Assembly (NCBI RefSeq): GCF_024609765.1
Contig: NZ_JANFDG010000018.1
Location: 52,936-116,935, forward strand
Origin: Shinella pollutisoli
Lineage (GTDB): Bacteria > Pseudomonadota > Alphaproteobacteria > Rhizobiales > Rhizobiaceae
Length of the DNA stretch: 64,000 nt
Direction: 5' to 3'
The notes under the pieces were generated by a model, which was not told where the DNA came from, did not search any database, and saw nothing but the letters and a program-made list of their open reading frames with translations. The position numbers and the translations under genes are program-made. The stretch's first letter is position 1, and every line of letters begins with the position of its first letter. Shown here one piece after another: positions 47,036 through 56,473 of the stretch.

Positions 47036-48115
47036 GTGTCGGACGACGACAAGGACAGCAAGACAGAGGCCCCGACCGAGAAGAAGATCCATGACGCGGT
47101 GGAGAAGGGCAACACGCCGTTCTCGCGCGAGGTGCCGGTCTTCGCCTCGACGATCGCGATCTATCTCTTCCTCGTCTTCTTCCTGCCGGACGGCGTGGCG
47201 CGGATGAACGAGACGCTGCGCGACCTGTTCGAGAAGCCGGAGGCCTGGCGGCTCGACACAGGAAGCGACGTGCTGTCGCTGTTCCGCCATCTCGGCTGGG
47301 AGGCCGGCGCGCTGCTGCTTCCCGTGCTCGTCATGATGATGCTGTTCGGCATCGCCTCCTCGGTGCTGCAGAACCTGCCGAGCCCGGTGCTCGAGCGCGT
47401 GCGGCCGCAGATCTCGCGCCTCAACCCGATGAAGGGCTTCACCCGCATCTTCGGCAAGCAGGGCCTGGTCGAGTTCGGCAAGTCGCTGATCAAGATCCTC
47501 GTCGTGTCGCTCGTCGTCGCGCTCGTCATGCGCCGCGACTATTTCGCAGCCCTCGACACGATGTTCTCCGAGCCGGCGACGCTCGTCTACATGCTGATCG
47601 GCGACGTGAGCAAGGTGCTGCTGGTCATCCTCTTCGCCACCTTCTTCGTGGCGGCGATCGACGTCACCTGGACGCGCTATCACTGGTTCACCGAACTGCG
47701 CATGACCAAGCAGGAGATCAAGGAGGAGATGAAGCAGGCGCAGGGCGACCCGATCGTCAAGGCCCGCATGCGCTCGATCCAGCGCGACCGCGCCCGCCGC
47801 CGCATGATGACGGCCGTGCCGCGCGCCACGCTCGTCATCGCCAACCCGACCCACTTCGCCGTGGCGTTGCGCTACGTGCGCGAGGAGGGCGACGCGCCCG
47901 TCGTCGTCGCCAAGGGGCAGGACCTCGTCGCGCTGAAGATCCGCGAGATCGCCGAGCAGAACGGAATCCCCGTCTTCGAGGATCCGCCGCTCGCACGCTC
48001 AATGTTTGCGCAAGTCTCGGTGGATAGTGTCATTCCGCCGGTGTTCTACAAGGCCGTGGCGGAGCTGATTCACCGGGTTTACGCAGCTTCGCCCCAGACC
48101 AGACGGGTGAACTAG
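47036..48115 (+). CDS. flhB: Flagellar export switch protein FlhB
   Basis: 359 residues. N-terminal [20 protein letters not shown], four membrane segments, and the cytoplasmic domain with the self-cleavage motif NPTH at about 270-273 ([14 protein letters not shown]). Switches export from rod/hook to filament substrates. GTG start follows AGGAG. 104 bp after fliG. Confidence 0.95.
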   Translation: MSDDDKDSKTEAPTEKKIHDAVEKGNTPFSREVPVFASTIAIYLFLVFFLPDGVARMNETLRDLFEKPEAWRLDTGSDVLSLFRHLGWEAGALLLPVLVMMMLFGIASSVLQNLPSPVLERVRPQISRLNPMKGFTRIFGKQGLVEFGKSLIKILVVSLVVALVMRRDYFAALDTMFSEPATLVYMLIGDVSKVLLVILFATFFVAAIDVTWTRYHWFTELRMTKQEIKEEMKQAQGDPIVKARMRSIQRDRARRRMMTAVPRATLVIANPTHFAVALRYVREEGDAPVVVAKGQDLVALKIREIAEQNGIPVFEDPPLARSMFAQVSVDSVIPPVFYKAVAELIHRVYAASPQTRRVN

Positions 48116-48120
48116 ATCCC

Positions 48121-48564
48121 ATGAGAAAATGCACCTATTCCGCCGAGCGCGAGAAGATTGTCGCCGAAGCAATCTGCCCGGTGGCCACGGAGCTGAGAAT
48201 GCTCGACGCCGCCGATCTCGTCTCGCTGTTGCGTTTCGAGTGCTACGGCAATCTCGCCGACCTGGTCTCGTCGGCCGCCGAACTCTATTTCCTGCCGGGC
48301 ACGATCAATTTCGGCGCCGGCGGCGACTACCGCCTCGACTGGGGCATCGAGCCCGAGGTGACGCTCGACATGGAAATCCGCCCGCCGGGCGTGACGGTCT
48401 ATGCCAAGCTGCTGCTGCAGAAGGACAAGGCGGGCGTGGAGGTGACGCATGTCGCCTTCAACGAGCCGCTGGCCGATCCGGACGACAACACGGCCTTCCT
48501 GCGCAAGAGCCTCGACGAGGCACGCTACGTCAAGCCCGGCTCGGCGAACGCCCAGGCCCATTGA
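48121..48564 (+). CDS. Conserved protein downstream of flhB
   Basis: 147 residues, function unknown. Mixed alpha/beta soluble protein with a Cys near the start (RKCTYSAEREKIVAEAICPV) and a strand-rich second half (YFLPGTINFGAGGDYRLDWG; VTLDMEIRPPGVTVYAKLLL). No signal peptide or membrane helix. Five bases after flhB, so part of the motA operon. The same neighbour is found in S. meliloti between visR and flhB, which argues that it is a real motility gene. Convergent with visR. Confidence 0.75.
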   Translation: MRKCTYSAEREKIVAEAICPVATELRMLDAADLVSLLRFECYGNLADLVSSAAELYFLPGTINFGAGGDYRLDWGIEPEVTLDMEIRPPGVTVYAKLLLQKDKAGVEVTHVAFNEPLADPDDNTAFLRKSLDEARYVKPGSANAQAH

Positions 48565-48567
48565 GAC

Positions 48568-48586
48568 GGGCGGCCGCGGGCCGCCC
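48568..48586. terminator. Bidirectional hairpin between motA operon and visR
   Basis: GGGCGGCC/GGCCGCCC perfect stem, loop GCG, in the 33-bp space between convergent stops. Confidence 0.55.
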
Positions 48587-48597
48587 TCCCCTTCCCG

Positions 48598-49341
48598 TCA
48601 GGTGATGTAGCCGAGGCGGATCGCCTTGGCGATCGCCTGGATGCGGTTGACGGCGTCGAGCTTGGTCGTCGCCGTGCCGAGATAGGCGTTGACGGTGTGG
48701 ACGGACAGGCCCATCTTCTCGGCGATCGCCTCGGAGATGCAGCCGTCGCCGGCCATCTGCAGGCAGGCGAGCTCGCGCTCGCTCAGGGCCTCCGCCGGCG
48801 CCAGCCGCTTTTCCTCGCCCGCCAGCATGTCCGCCAGCATCTGGCAGCTCTTCAGGTGCATGTCGATGACGATGTCGCTCGACAGGCCGATGAAGCTGCC
48901 GGTGAAGAGGACATAGCCGTTGCCGTGGGCGCCGAGGCGCACCGGGAAGGCGACGCCGGAGGCGGCGAGCAGGCGCGCCGGCAGGCGGCAGACGAAGGGA
49001 TCGGCGCCCGATTCGACGAACTGCCCCTCGCCCGCGCCTTCCCAGACGAGCGGCAGCATGGAGGCTTCCAGATGCGACAGCATCGGCGCGCCATAGGCGT
49101 CGAAGAGCGTGCGCGCCGTCTCGTCGGCCTCCGTGCCCCAGTTGTTGAGGGAGGCGACCAGCTTGCGCGCCGAGAGCAGCCCGTGGCCCGTGACGCGCAG
49201 CACCGCGAAGTGGCGCGCGCCGATCAGCGCCTGCATCGTCTGGAGGCGGGAAACGAAGTCGGCCGCCCGCATGGCCTTCGGCGGCCGCGCGAGCTTGATC
49301 TCCGTCTCCATGGCCGAAGCGCCGGAAAGCCGGATGTCCAT
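48598..49341 (-). CDS. visR: Motility master regulator VisR (LuxR type)
   Basis: 247 residues. C-terminal LuxR helix-turn-helix: ALSERELACLQMAGDGCISE AIAEKMGLSVHTVNAYLGTA; N-terminal autoinducer-binding-like domain of unknown ligand. With VisN forms the heteromeric top-level activator of rhizobial motility. AGGAGGT stands five bases before ATG 49341. Ten bases after visN. Confidence 0.92.
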   Translation of the reverse strand: MDIRLSGASAMETEIKLARPPKAMRAADFVSRLQTMQALIGARHFAVLRVTGHGLLSARKLVASLNNWGTEADETARTLFDAYGAPMLSHLEASMLPLVWEGAGEGQFVESGADPFVCRLPARLLAASGVAFPVRLGAHGNGYVLFTGSFIGLSSDIVIDMHLKSCQMLADMLAGEEKRLAPAEALSERELACLQMAGDGCISEAIAEKMGLSVHTVNAYLGTATTKLDAVNRIQAIAKAIRLGYIT

Positions 49342-49351
49342 CGCCGACCTC

Positions 49352-50095
49352 CTAGACCAGGCCGTTGCGCACCGCCCAGGCGATCGCCTCGGAGCGCGTC
49401 TTGGTGGCCGTCTTGCGCATGACGCTGGTGATGTAGTTGTTGATCGTGTTGCGGGAGATGCCGAGGATGACGGCGATCTCGTCGCTCGTCTTGCCCTCGG
49501 CGATCCAGTAGAGGCACTCGATCTCCCGTTCCGTCAGCTCTAGCTCCCGGTCCTGCCGCAGGATCGCGCCCGCGCAGCAGACGCTGGCGAAGTAGCCCGC
49601 CATGACGCCGACGTCGCGCAGCTTGCTCTGCGAGAGGATGAAATATTCCGGGAAGAGCAGCATCAGCGACATGCGCACCCGGCCGACCTGGAAGGCGACC
49701 ACGCAATATTCGCGGCTGATGCCCGCCGGCACGGCGATCCGGTCGTCGAGATGGGCGAAGGACGGCTTGAGAAGGCTCAGGCACTTCTCGATCTCGCTCA
49801 TGCGCGACTGGGCGCCGTTGACGGCGGCGGAGATGCTGCGGACCATGTCGAAGGGCCAATCGGAGGCCACGACGAAGTCCAGGTTGCTGTCCAGCAGCGC
49901 GTCGTGCCGGACGAGGAGATAATGCGAGGCGCTGACGTAACCGGTCAGGGCCTTGAGACCGGCGGAAAGGCTGACGTCCTCCGCGCAATGTCCGAGCTGT
50001 TGAACCAGAAGTTCACGCGTACTCTTACGCTCACCCGACTCGGCGGAGAATCCATAGGACTCCCAGGCCGCGACATCCGACCGGATCGTTTCCAT
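49352..50095 (-). CDS. visN: Motility master regulator VisN (LuxR type)
   Basis: 247 residues from ATG 50095 (METIRSDVAAWESYGFSAES). C-terminal HTH ELTEREIECLYWIAEGKTSD EIAVILGISRNTINNYITSV. Same length as VisR, consistent with a VisN-VisR dimer. The longer reading from 50305 crosses the spacer and lacks support. A perfect CtrA-like box lies 257 bp upstream. Confidence 0.92.
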   Translation of the reverse strand: METIRSDVAAWESYGFSAESGERKSTRELLVQQLGHCAEDVSLSAGLKALTGYVSASHYLLVRHDALLDSNLDFVVASDWPFDMVRSISAAVNGAQSRMSEIEKCLSLLKPSFAHLDDRIAVPAGISREYCVVAFQVGRVRMSLMLLFPEYFILSQSKLRDVGVMAGYFASVCCAGAILRQDRELELTEREIECLYWIAEGKTSDEIAVILGISRNTINNYITSVMRKTATKTRSEAIAWAVRNGLV

Positions 50096-50351
50096 ATTAA
50101 GCCCCCTGTGCCGAATTCGCCGCGCTCGATCCCGTCTCCCTTCCATCGAGAGAGCCGGACAATCCGGCGCCCCGACGGTCAAGCCGCATCGACGGGAATC
50201 ACGAAGCGAATCAGTGTCTAAAGTGTACATCGGACGCCTGTGAAAACTACCGCCTTCTTCTTGGGATTTACTTTTCGGCGCTTCTATGGGCCGATCCGCA
50301 CACACTGATTTGCACCTTAAAGTACATATGCCGCCACATGAGCGACCATCG

Positions 50352-50367
50352 TTAACTGACTGTTAAC
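50352..50367. promoter_or_regulatory. CtrA-like box upstream of visN
   Basis: Exact TTAA-CTGACTG-TTAAC, the full consensus including the last C, 257 bp before the visN start. Confidence 0.65.
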
Positions 50368-50623
50368 CATGATTTATTCCCCGCGACCACGGATATGAAT
50401 CCGCACCCGGGAAGGCCTGCACAGCTCTGAATTGCAGGCCTCGATCCCTTCCGGGCGTGTCCGGAGGACGAACTTTTTTCACGCGCCTCGCGACCTGCAT
50501 GGGACAGACCCGGAACATGCATCGAGAGGCGAAAAATTTGTCGTTCGAGCCGGTTTCGATCGTTGCAAATGAGCCACAGGCGAATCAAAAAATGGCCTGC
50601 CCACAGCTTTGCGCGCCAACGAC

Positions 50624-50655
50624 AAAGGGCGCGGCCATGGCGGCCGCGCCCCTTT
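50624..50655 (-). terminator. Terminator of fliF
   Basis: AAAGGGCGCGGCC pairs with GGCCGCGCCCCTTT (one bulged C), loop ATGGC; on the minus strand the stem ends in CCCTTTG. 34 bp beyond the stop. Confidence 0.65.
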
Positions 50656-50688
50656 CTACCCGATCCGTCCCTGCCCCGCGGGCAGGCG

Positions 50689-52380
50689 TCAGGCAGCTTC
50701 CTTGTCGACCGCCCACTTGCGCAGGATCTTGGCGGCGCGCTCCTCGCTGATCTCGACCATGCGGCTGAGGCGGCGCTCCGGCCCTTCCTTGACGCGGCGG
50801 TTGAAGGCGCCCTCGCCGTCGTCGCCGGCATTGAGCAGATCGTCGGTGCTGTCGAAGCCGAAGTCGGCGCCGAAGCCGTCCATGAGCGTGGCGCCCGGGC
50901 CGCCGACGCCGGCCGCCGGCGAGAAGTCGGGCAACTCGAGGCCCGCCGCATCGCTTTCCAATGCATTGCCGCCGGCGCCGCCCGCGACCGTCCTGACGAC
51001 GGGGCGCAGGCCGAACCAGACCACCACGAAGGCGACGCCGAGGAAGGCCAGGGCATTGATGATGCCGCCGAGATTGCGCGTCAGCACCTCCATGATGCCG
51101 GGGCCGGGCACGGCCTCGTCGAGCAGCTGGTGGTCGAGGAATTCCATCGCCGTCAGCGTGATCACGTCGCCGCGGCCGTCGTTGAGGCCGGCGGCGGACG
51201 TGACGATCTTCTGCATCTCGGCGAGATAGGCGTCGATCTTCGCCTGGTCCGCCGGCTCGCCGACCATGGCGGCGATACGGGACCGGTTGACCACGACGGC
51301 GACCGACAGCTTCTCGACCTCGTAGCTGTTGCGCACGGTCGCGACGGTCTTGCTGTTGATCTCGTAGTTGGTCTGCTCTTCCTTCTTGTCGGCCTCGTCG
51401 CTCGACTGTGGCCCGGCGCCGTCGCCCTCGGGCCCGCCCTGCGGGATGTTCTGCTCGACGGTCGTCGCCTTCTGGCCCTGCTTCTGGCTGGACTTCTGGC
51501 TTTCGCGCGTCACGCGCACGGAGCGCTCCACGCGCGATTCCGGGTCGTAGACCGTCTCCTGGATCTGCTGGCTGTCCATGTTCAGCGTGGCGGTGACGCT
51601 GGCGCGGAAATTGTCCATGCCGAGGAAGGGTGCCAGCGCCTTCTCGATGTTGCGCTCGATCTCGCCCTGGACCGTCTGGACGGCGGTGAGCGAGCGGTTG
51701 ATCGTGCCGTTCTCGGCGTCGTCGCCGGAGGCCAGCAGCTGGCCGGCGGAGTCGAGGATCGTCACGCCATTGACCTCGAGCCCGGGAACGGAGGCGGCGA
51801 CGAGGTGGCGGATGGCGGCGGCCGATTCGCGGCCGGCCTGGGCGCTCGCGCGAATCATGACGGAGGCCGTCGGCACCTGGTCGGCCTTGCGGAAGTTGCC
51901 GCGCTCCGGCATCACGATATGGACGCGGGCGGCGGCGATGCCGGAAATCTGCTGGATGGTGCGGGCGATCTCGCCCTCGAGCGCACGGACGCGCGTCACC
52001 TCCTGCATGAAGGAAGTGAGGCCGAGCGAGCCGACCTTGTCGAAGAGTTCGTAGCCGGCGTTGGTGCTGCTCGGCAGGCCGCGCTCGGCAAGATAGAGGC
52101 GGGCCTTGCCGGTCTGGCCGACCGGAACCTCGATGCTGCCGCCGTCCGACCCCGTGTTGAAGTCGATGTTGGCTTCGGCAAGCGCGATGCTGATCTGGTT
52201 CACATCGGCCTTCTCCAGACCGACATAGAGCGTCTCGTAGGCGGGCTTGTTCACGAGAATCCCGGCGGCAAGCACGAGGCCGATCGAAACAACCGCGGCG
52301 CCGGCCAGCATCGCGAGCTTCGTCCGGCCTAACGAGGCCAGGTTGTTGTAGACATTCGTCAACTGTTCCGACAGATTCAT
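50689..52380 (-). CDS. fliF: Flagellar MS-ring protein FliF
   Basis: 563 residues from ATG 52380. First membrane segment LAMLAGAAVVSIGLVLAAGI, ring-building domains (NKPAYETLYVGLEKADVNQI; RVRALEGEIARTIQQISGIA), Ser/Gln-rich insert, second membrane helix INALAFLGVAFVVVWFGL, and C-terminal FliG-binding ISEERAAKILRKWAVDKEA. Class II-type promoter motif about 155 bp upstream, own terminator, so monocistronic. The reading from 52617 runs across the promoter. Confidence 0.95.
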   Translation of the reverse strand: MNLSEQLTNVYNNLASLGRTKLAMLAGAAVVSIGLVLAAGILVNKPAYETLYVGLEKADVNQISIALAEANIDFNTGSDGGSIEVPVGQTGKARLYLAERGLPSSTNAGYELFDKVGSLGLTSFMQEVTRVRALEGEIARTIQQISGIAAARVHIVMPERGNFRKADQVPTASVMIRASAQAGRESAAAIRHLVAASVPGLEVNGVTILDSAGQLLASGDDAENGTINRSLTAVQTVQGEIERNIEKALAPFLGMDNFRASVTATLNMDSQQIQETVYDPESRVERSVRVTRESQKSSQKQGQKATTVEQNIPQGGPEGDGAGPQSSDEADKKEEQTNYEINSKTVATVRNSYEVEKLSVAVVVNRSRIAAMVGEPADQAKIDAYLAEMQKIVTSAAGLNDGRGDVITLTAMEFLDHQLLDEAVPGPGIMEVLTRNLGGIINALAFLGVAFVVVWFGLRPVVRTVAGGAGGNALESDAAGLELPDFSPAAGVGGPGATLMDGFGADFGFDSTDDLLNAGDDGEGAFNRRVKEGPERRLSRMVEISEERAAKILRKWAVDKEAA

Positions 52381-52532
52381 TCTGTTCCCGCACGGACTTG
52401 GCATCTGGAAACCGGCTCGACATGCCGGCAGGGGCAGATGCAATTTCGATCTCGTGAGACGGAACGGCACTCTTGCCGCACGCGCTGCCCCGCCCCATGA
52501 AGTACGCGGATCTACCTGACCCGATCGCGAGA

Positions 52533-52556
52533 CTAGCCGGCGAAACTTGCGCGAGC
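52533..52556 (-). promoter_or_regulatory. Class II-type flagellar promoter motif, fliF
   Basis: Minus strand GCTCGCGCAAG, 10 bases, TAG. Lies just downstream of the che-operon terminator. Confidence 0.6.
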
Positions 52557-52587
52557 GTTTCGTTCCGCCGGCGCACGCAAACGCGAA

Positions 52588-52608
52588 ACGGCGCCCCTCG
52601 GGCGCCGT
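52588..52608 (-). terminator. Terminator of che operon
   Basis: ACGGCGCCC/GGGCGCCGT perfect 9-bp stem with a 3-base loop, followed on the minus strand by TTTCGCGTTTG; 34 bp beyond cheT. Confidence 0.7.
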
Positions 52609-52642
52609 CCTGGACATATGATAAGAAGAGAGGGGAAGCGGC

Positions 52643-53032
52643 TCAGAAGGCCTCGAAGTCGCCGGCGACCTTGCCGAGCGGCTGGGAATGGCCGTGGCGC
52701 AGGCCGTCGGCGAGCGCCTTGCGCATGTCCGCGAGCTTGACCAGGTTGAGCGCGGTCGTCACGTCGACCATCCAGGTCTCCGGGATGCTTCCGGTCACGG
52801 TGTCGATGAACTCGGCAAGCCCGCGCGTCTTCTGCACCGCGAGGTCGATGCCCTGCAGCACCATGATCCGCTCGGCCGAATCCGCCTCGGACACCGTGTG
52901 GAGATGGCCGAGCTGCGGCTCGATGCGCTCGATGAGATAGGCGACGTCGTGCAGTTCGGAGACGATGCGCATCAGCACGTCCGGAAGGGATTCCTCCAAG
53001 GCAGGCGCTGCACTCAGATACTCGGCTTGCAT
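52643..53032 (-). CDS. cheT: Chemotaxis protein CheT
   Basis: 129 residues, helical. Begins MQAEYLSAAPALEESLPDVL and contains LQGIDLAVQKTRGLAEFIDT and SLxxR-like VKLADMRKALADGL; distant resemblance to CheZ-type helices has been suggested for such proteins but no phosphatase motif is obvious. Last gene of the che operon, as in S. meliloti. Start 53032 follows AGAGGATC; ATG 53053 is a less likely alternative. Confidence 0.85.
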   Translation of the reverse strand: MQAEYLSAAPALEESLPDVLMRIVSELHDVAYLIERIEPQLGHLHTVSEADSAERIMVLQGIDLAVQKTRGLAEFIDTVTGSIPETWMVDVTTALNLVKLADMRKALADGLRHGHSQPLGKVAGDFEAF

Positions 53033-53104
53033 GGATGATCCTCTTTCCTGCATGCGGCGGGCGCGAGCCCGGCCTTGATGGTCCTTCCGGAGCGGGCCAT
53101 CCGC

Positions 53105-53659
53105 TCAGAAGAATTCGATGGCGTTCTCCACCGGCTTGACGACGGGCGCCGGGCGCTGCTCCATCGCCACGGTGCGCTGCGTCTCCACGCCGGTCAGCGC
53201 GTACTGGCGCGCCCGGCCCGTGGAGGGCCAATATTCCAGCTTGCGCCCGTGGTCGCCCCCGGTGCTCTCGCCGACGATGCGGATGCCCTCGTCGAGCAGG
53301 AACTGCCGGGCGAAGCGCGCGTTCTGCTCGCCGACGTTGGAGAAGCGGGCGATCGTCCTGGCGCCCCCGAAGATCTTCGCCTCCAGCCGGTCGCGGCGCG
53401 CGCCCTGCTTCAGGAGACCGTTGATCAGGAGCTCCATCAGGTGCACGCCGTAGCGCGTGGCATCGCCGCCCGCGGCGAGTGCGTCGGCGGACCCCGGCAG
53501 CAGGAAATGGTTCATCCCGCCGACGCCCACGACCGGGTCGCGCATGCAGGCAGCCACGCAGGAGCCGAGGATGGTCGTCAACACCACGTCGGGATCGTTG
53601 ACCACCTTATACTCGCCCTGAATGACATGGACGCGGCGCGCCCCGGCTTCGAATGTCAT
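53105..53659 (-). CDS. cheD: Chemoreceptor glutamine deamidase CheD
   Basis: 184 residues. Catalytic Cys34 in [12 protein letters not shown] and His51 in [10 protein letters not shown], followed by [20 protein letters not shown]. Deamidates receptor glutamines and can bind other Che proteins. Four-base overlap with cheY2. Confidence 0.94.
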   Translation of the reverse strand: MTFEAGARRVHVIQGEYKVVNDPDVVLTTILGSCVAACMRDPVVGVGGMNHFLLPGSADALAAGGDATRYGVHLMELLINGLLKQGARRDRLEAKIFGGARTIARFSNVGEQNARFARQFLLDEGIRIVGESTGGDHGRKLEYWPSTGRARQYALTGVETQRTVAMEQRPAPVVKPVENAIEFF

Positions 53660-54045
53660 TTCAACGCCCCGAACACGGCTTCGATCGCCGCCTTCATCTT
53701 CTCGATGGTGAACGGCTTGGCGAGCACGTTGTTCGCACCGAGGGCCGCCGCCTTCTGCACCAGAGCACGGTCGCCCTGCGCCGTCAGGATGATGAAGGCC
53801 GCCTTCTTCGTCGCCGGGTTCGCCCGGACCGCCTGGAGGAAGCCGAGGCCGTCCATCTTCGGCATGTTGAAGTCGGAGATGACGAGATGGTGCGGCTGCT
53901 GGGCCATGATCTTCATGCCCTGCTCCCCGTCACCGGCCGCCGTGATCTGCTTGAAGCCGAGCTGCTGGAGGGCGTCGCCCAGAAGCAGACGGCTCGTCAC
54001 CTGATCGTCGACGATGAGAACTTTGATTTTTTCGGCGATAGACAT
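53656..54045 (-). CDS. cheY2: Response regulator CheY2
   Basis: 129 residues. Receiver with Asp13/Asp14, phospho-acceptor Asp58 ([13 protein letters not shown]), Thr and Lys110 (AKPF). In S. meliloti CheY2-P is the main regulator that slows the motor. The identity as CheY2 rests on its place between cheB and cheD. Start and cheB stop share a base (TAATG). Confidence 0.93.
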   Translation of the reverse strand: MSIAEKIKVLIVDDQVTSRLLLGDALQQLGFKQITAAGDGEQGMKIMAQQPHHLVISDFNMPKMDGLGFLQAVRANPATKKAAFIILTAQGDRALVQKAAALGANNVLAKPFTIEKMKAAIEAVFGALK

Positions 54046-55103
54046 TATTCGCTCCCTTCTCTACGGGCCGCAGTGATCTTCAAGATTTCCTCCCCTATGG
54101 AGGAGAGCGGATACTGGTGCTCGACGGCCCCCAGCTCATAGGCCACTCTCGGCATTCCATATACGACGCAGGTTTTTTCATTCTGACCGATGGTCCGCGC
54201 CCCTGCGTGACGCATTTTCAACAGGCCGGCGGCCCCGTCCCGGCCCATGCCGGTGAGGATGACGCCGACGGCGTTCCGGCCGGCGAGCTCGGCCACGGAA
54301 TCGAACAGCACGTCCACCGACGGGCGGTGGCCGTTCACCGGATCGCGCTCGACGAGGCGGCAGCAGGGCGCGCTCGCATTGGCGATCTGCAGGTGACGCT
54401 CGCCGCCGGGGGCGAGATAGATCTTGCCGATCTCCAGCCGCGCCCCGTCCGTCGCCTCCTCGACCACGGGCGCGCAGAGCCGGTTCAGCCGCTCGGCGAA
54501 GCTCTTGGTGAAGGTCGGGGGCATGTGCTGGGTGATGACGGTCGGCGGGCAGTTGACCGGGAACTTCTGCAGGACCGCGATCAGCGCCTCCACGCCGCCG
54601 GTCGATGCGCCGATGGCGACGACCTTGCGGCCCGAACGGTAGTTGACGGCGGAATTGACGTTGGCCGCACTCGGCGCCAGCGGCGGAGCCTCGGTGCGGA
54701 TGTAGCGGTGCTGCGAGCGGGCGGCCGCCTTCACCTTCTCGGCGAGGTCGCCGAAGGGACGCACATCGCCGGGCTGCGGCTTTCCGACGCAATCGAAGGC
54801 GCCGATCTCCAGCGCCATCAGCGAGGCGTCCGCGCCGCGATGGGTGAGCGTCGAGACCATGATGACCGGCATCGGCCTCAGCTTCATGATCTTGTCGAGG
54901 AATTCGAGGCCGTTCATGTTCGGCATCTCGATGTCCAGCGTCACGACGTCCGGATTGAGCTGCTTGATGGCATTGCGGGCCTCCATGGCGTCGCCCGCCT
55001 GCCCGATCACGCTGACCTCCGGGTCGGCGCTCAGCACGGCCGTGATCAGCCCGCGCATGGTGGGCGAGTCGTCGACGACAAGTACGCGTGCGGGTGCTGT
55101 CAT
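54045..55103 (-). CDS. cheB: Receptor methylesterase/deamidase CheB
   Basis: 352 residues. N-terminal receiver with Asp57 ([13 protein letters not shown]); esterase domain with Ser167 in [11 protein letters not shown], His193 in TQHMPPTF, and Asp in GMGRDGAAG. Removes methyl groups from receptors. ATG 55103 overlaps the cheR stop by four bases; the reading from 55331 is unsupported. Confidence 0.95.
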   Translation of the reverse strand: MTAPARVLVVDDSPTMRGLITAVLSADPEVSVIGQAGDAMEARNAIKQLNPDVVTLDIEMPNMNGLEFLDKIMKLRPMPVIMVSTLTHRGADASLMALEIGAFDCVGKPQPGDVRPFGDLAEKVKAAARSQHRYIRTEAPPLAPSAANVNSAVNYRSGRKVVAIGASTGGVEALIAVLQKFPVNCPPTVITQHMPPTFTKSFAERLNRLCAPVVEEATDGARLEIGKIYLAPGGERHLQIANASAPCCRLVERDPVNGHRPSVDVLFDSVAELAGRNAVGVILTGMGRDGAAGLLKMRHAGARTIGQNEKTCVVYGMPRVAYELGAVEHQYPLSSIGEEILKITAARREGSE

Positions 55104-56008
55104 GCGCCTCTCCCCCGGTGTCTGCCGGTATAGCGGTAGGTGGTGATGCCGATATTGTCGAACTGCCCCTTGGCCTCGCCGGAGACGCGCTCGGAATGGC
55201 CGATATAGAGATGGCCGTTCTCCGCCAGCATGCCGGCGAAGCGCGACCAGATCTTCATCTGCGTCGGCTCGTCGAAATAGATGACGACGTTGCGGCAGAA
55301 GATCACGTCGAACGGCCCCTTGAAGGGCCATTGCGCGAGCAGGTTCAGCTCGTTGAAGGTGACGAGCCGCTTCACGCGGTCGTCGACCTGGAATTTCTGC
55401 CGCCCGCCGGTCTCGACCTCGCGGAAGAACTGCTTGCGCATGGCGGGGCTCACCGTCTCCAGCGCCGTCGCGTCATAGGCTCCGGCCCGCGCGGTGGCGA
55501 GGATCTTCGGATCGATGTCGGTCGCCAGAATCCGGAAGTCGTAGTCCATGACGTTCGGCATCAGCGACAGGACGGTGAGCGCGATCGAATAGGGTTCCTG
55601 CCCGTCCGAGCAGGCCGCCGACCAGATGCGCACCCGGCCGCCCGAGCGCGCGCGGTCGAGAAGCGCCGGCAGGACCTCGGTCCGCAGATGGTCGAAATGG
55701 TGGTTCTCGCGGAAGAAGCGCGTGAAGTTGGTCGTCAGATGCGACAGCATCTCCTTGCGCGCGGCCGCACCCTCCGGCGAGGACACGAGCTGGCAATAGT
55801 CGCGGAAGCCCTTGAGGCCGAGCGCACGGATATGCTTCGACAGGCGCGAATAGACGAGCGAGGCCTTCGTCTCGTTGAGATAGATGCCCGCGTCCGCGTA
55901 GATCATGGCGGCGATCTCGGAGAGGTCGCGGCGCGTCAGCGGATATTCGCCGCTCGCCAGGCACTCGTCCGGGGATTGTCGCAGGTCTCTTGCCGGTACT
56001 GACGTCAT
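55100..56008 (-). CDS. cheR: Receptor methyltransferase CheR
   Basis: 302 residues. Helical N-terminal domain ([20 protein letters not shown]), SAM-binding domain with [20 protein letters not shown] and [20 protein letters not shown]. Methylates receptor glutamates. Four-base overlaps with cheW and cheB. Confidence 0.95.
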   Translation of the reverse strand: MTSVPARDLRQSPDECLASGEYPLTRRDLSEIAAMIYADAGIYLNETKASLVYSRLSKHIRALGLKGFRDYCQLVSSPEGAAARKEMLSHLTTNFTRFFRENHHFDHLRTEVLPALLDRARSGGRVRIWSAACSDGQEPYSIALTVLSLMPNVMDYDFRILATDIDPKILATARAGAYDATALETVSPAMRKQFFREVETGGRQKFQVDDRVKRLVTFNELNLLAQWPFKGPFDVIFCRNVVIYFDEPTQMKIWSRFAGMLAENGHLYIGHSERVSGEAKGQFDNIGITTYRYTGRHRGRGA

Positions 56009-56469
56009 GCGGCTTCGCTTTCGGTGTGCGGGAACAGGGCGTCGAGCTCGATCAGGCAGATCATGCGGCCCTCGATGGCGAGGATGCCGCGCGCATAGGC
56101 CTTCTCAGCCTCGTTGGCGATGTCGGGCGTCGGCTGGATATTGTCGTCGGTCACGGTCAGGATGTCGGACACGGCATCGACCAGGAGCCCCACCACCTTC
56201 GGCCCGACCTGGGCGACGATGATGACGTGGCGCACCGTCGGCTCGGCGGGCTTCATGCCGAGGCGCAGCGACAGGTCGACGATCGGCAGCACCGCGCCGC
56301 GCAGGTTGATCACGCCCAGCACGTAAGGCGGCGCGTGCGGCATGGCGGTGGCAGGAGTCCATCCGCGGATCTCCCTGACCGACATGATGTTCACGCAAAA
56401 CTCCTGATCGCCGATCCTGAAGGCGATCAGCTCGCGTCCTTGAGTGAGATTCTTGACCGCGTACGTCAT
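56005..56469 (-). CDS. cheW: Coupling protein CheW
   Basis: 154 residues, CheW fold: [40 protein letters not shown] then [18 protein letters not shown]. Links CheA to receptors. ATG 56469, four bases after cheA; the ORF start at 56490 is a TTG within cheA and is not used. Confidence 0.94.
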   Translation of the reverse strand: MTYAVKNLTQGRELIAFRIGDQEFCVNIMSVREIRGWTPATAMPHAPPYVLGVINLRGAVLPIVDLSLRLGMKPAEPTVRHVIIVAQVGPKVVGLLVDAVSDILTVTDDNIQPTPDIANEAEKAYARGILAIEGRMICLIELDALFPHTESEAA

Positions 56470-56473
56470 GTCC

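Larger units (their letters stand above)
50096..50688. other. 593-bp spacer upstream of visNR
   Basis: Contains the fliF terminator (50624-50655), an exact CtrA-like box (50352-50367), and two GTACAT-bearing sequences (TAAAGTGTACAT near 50220, TTAAAGTACATA near 50320) that could be half-sites. No credible ORF. The length suggests a complex promoter for the master regulators. Confidence 0.6.
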
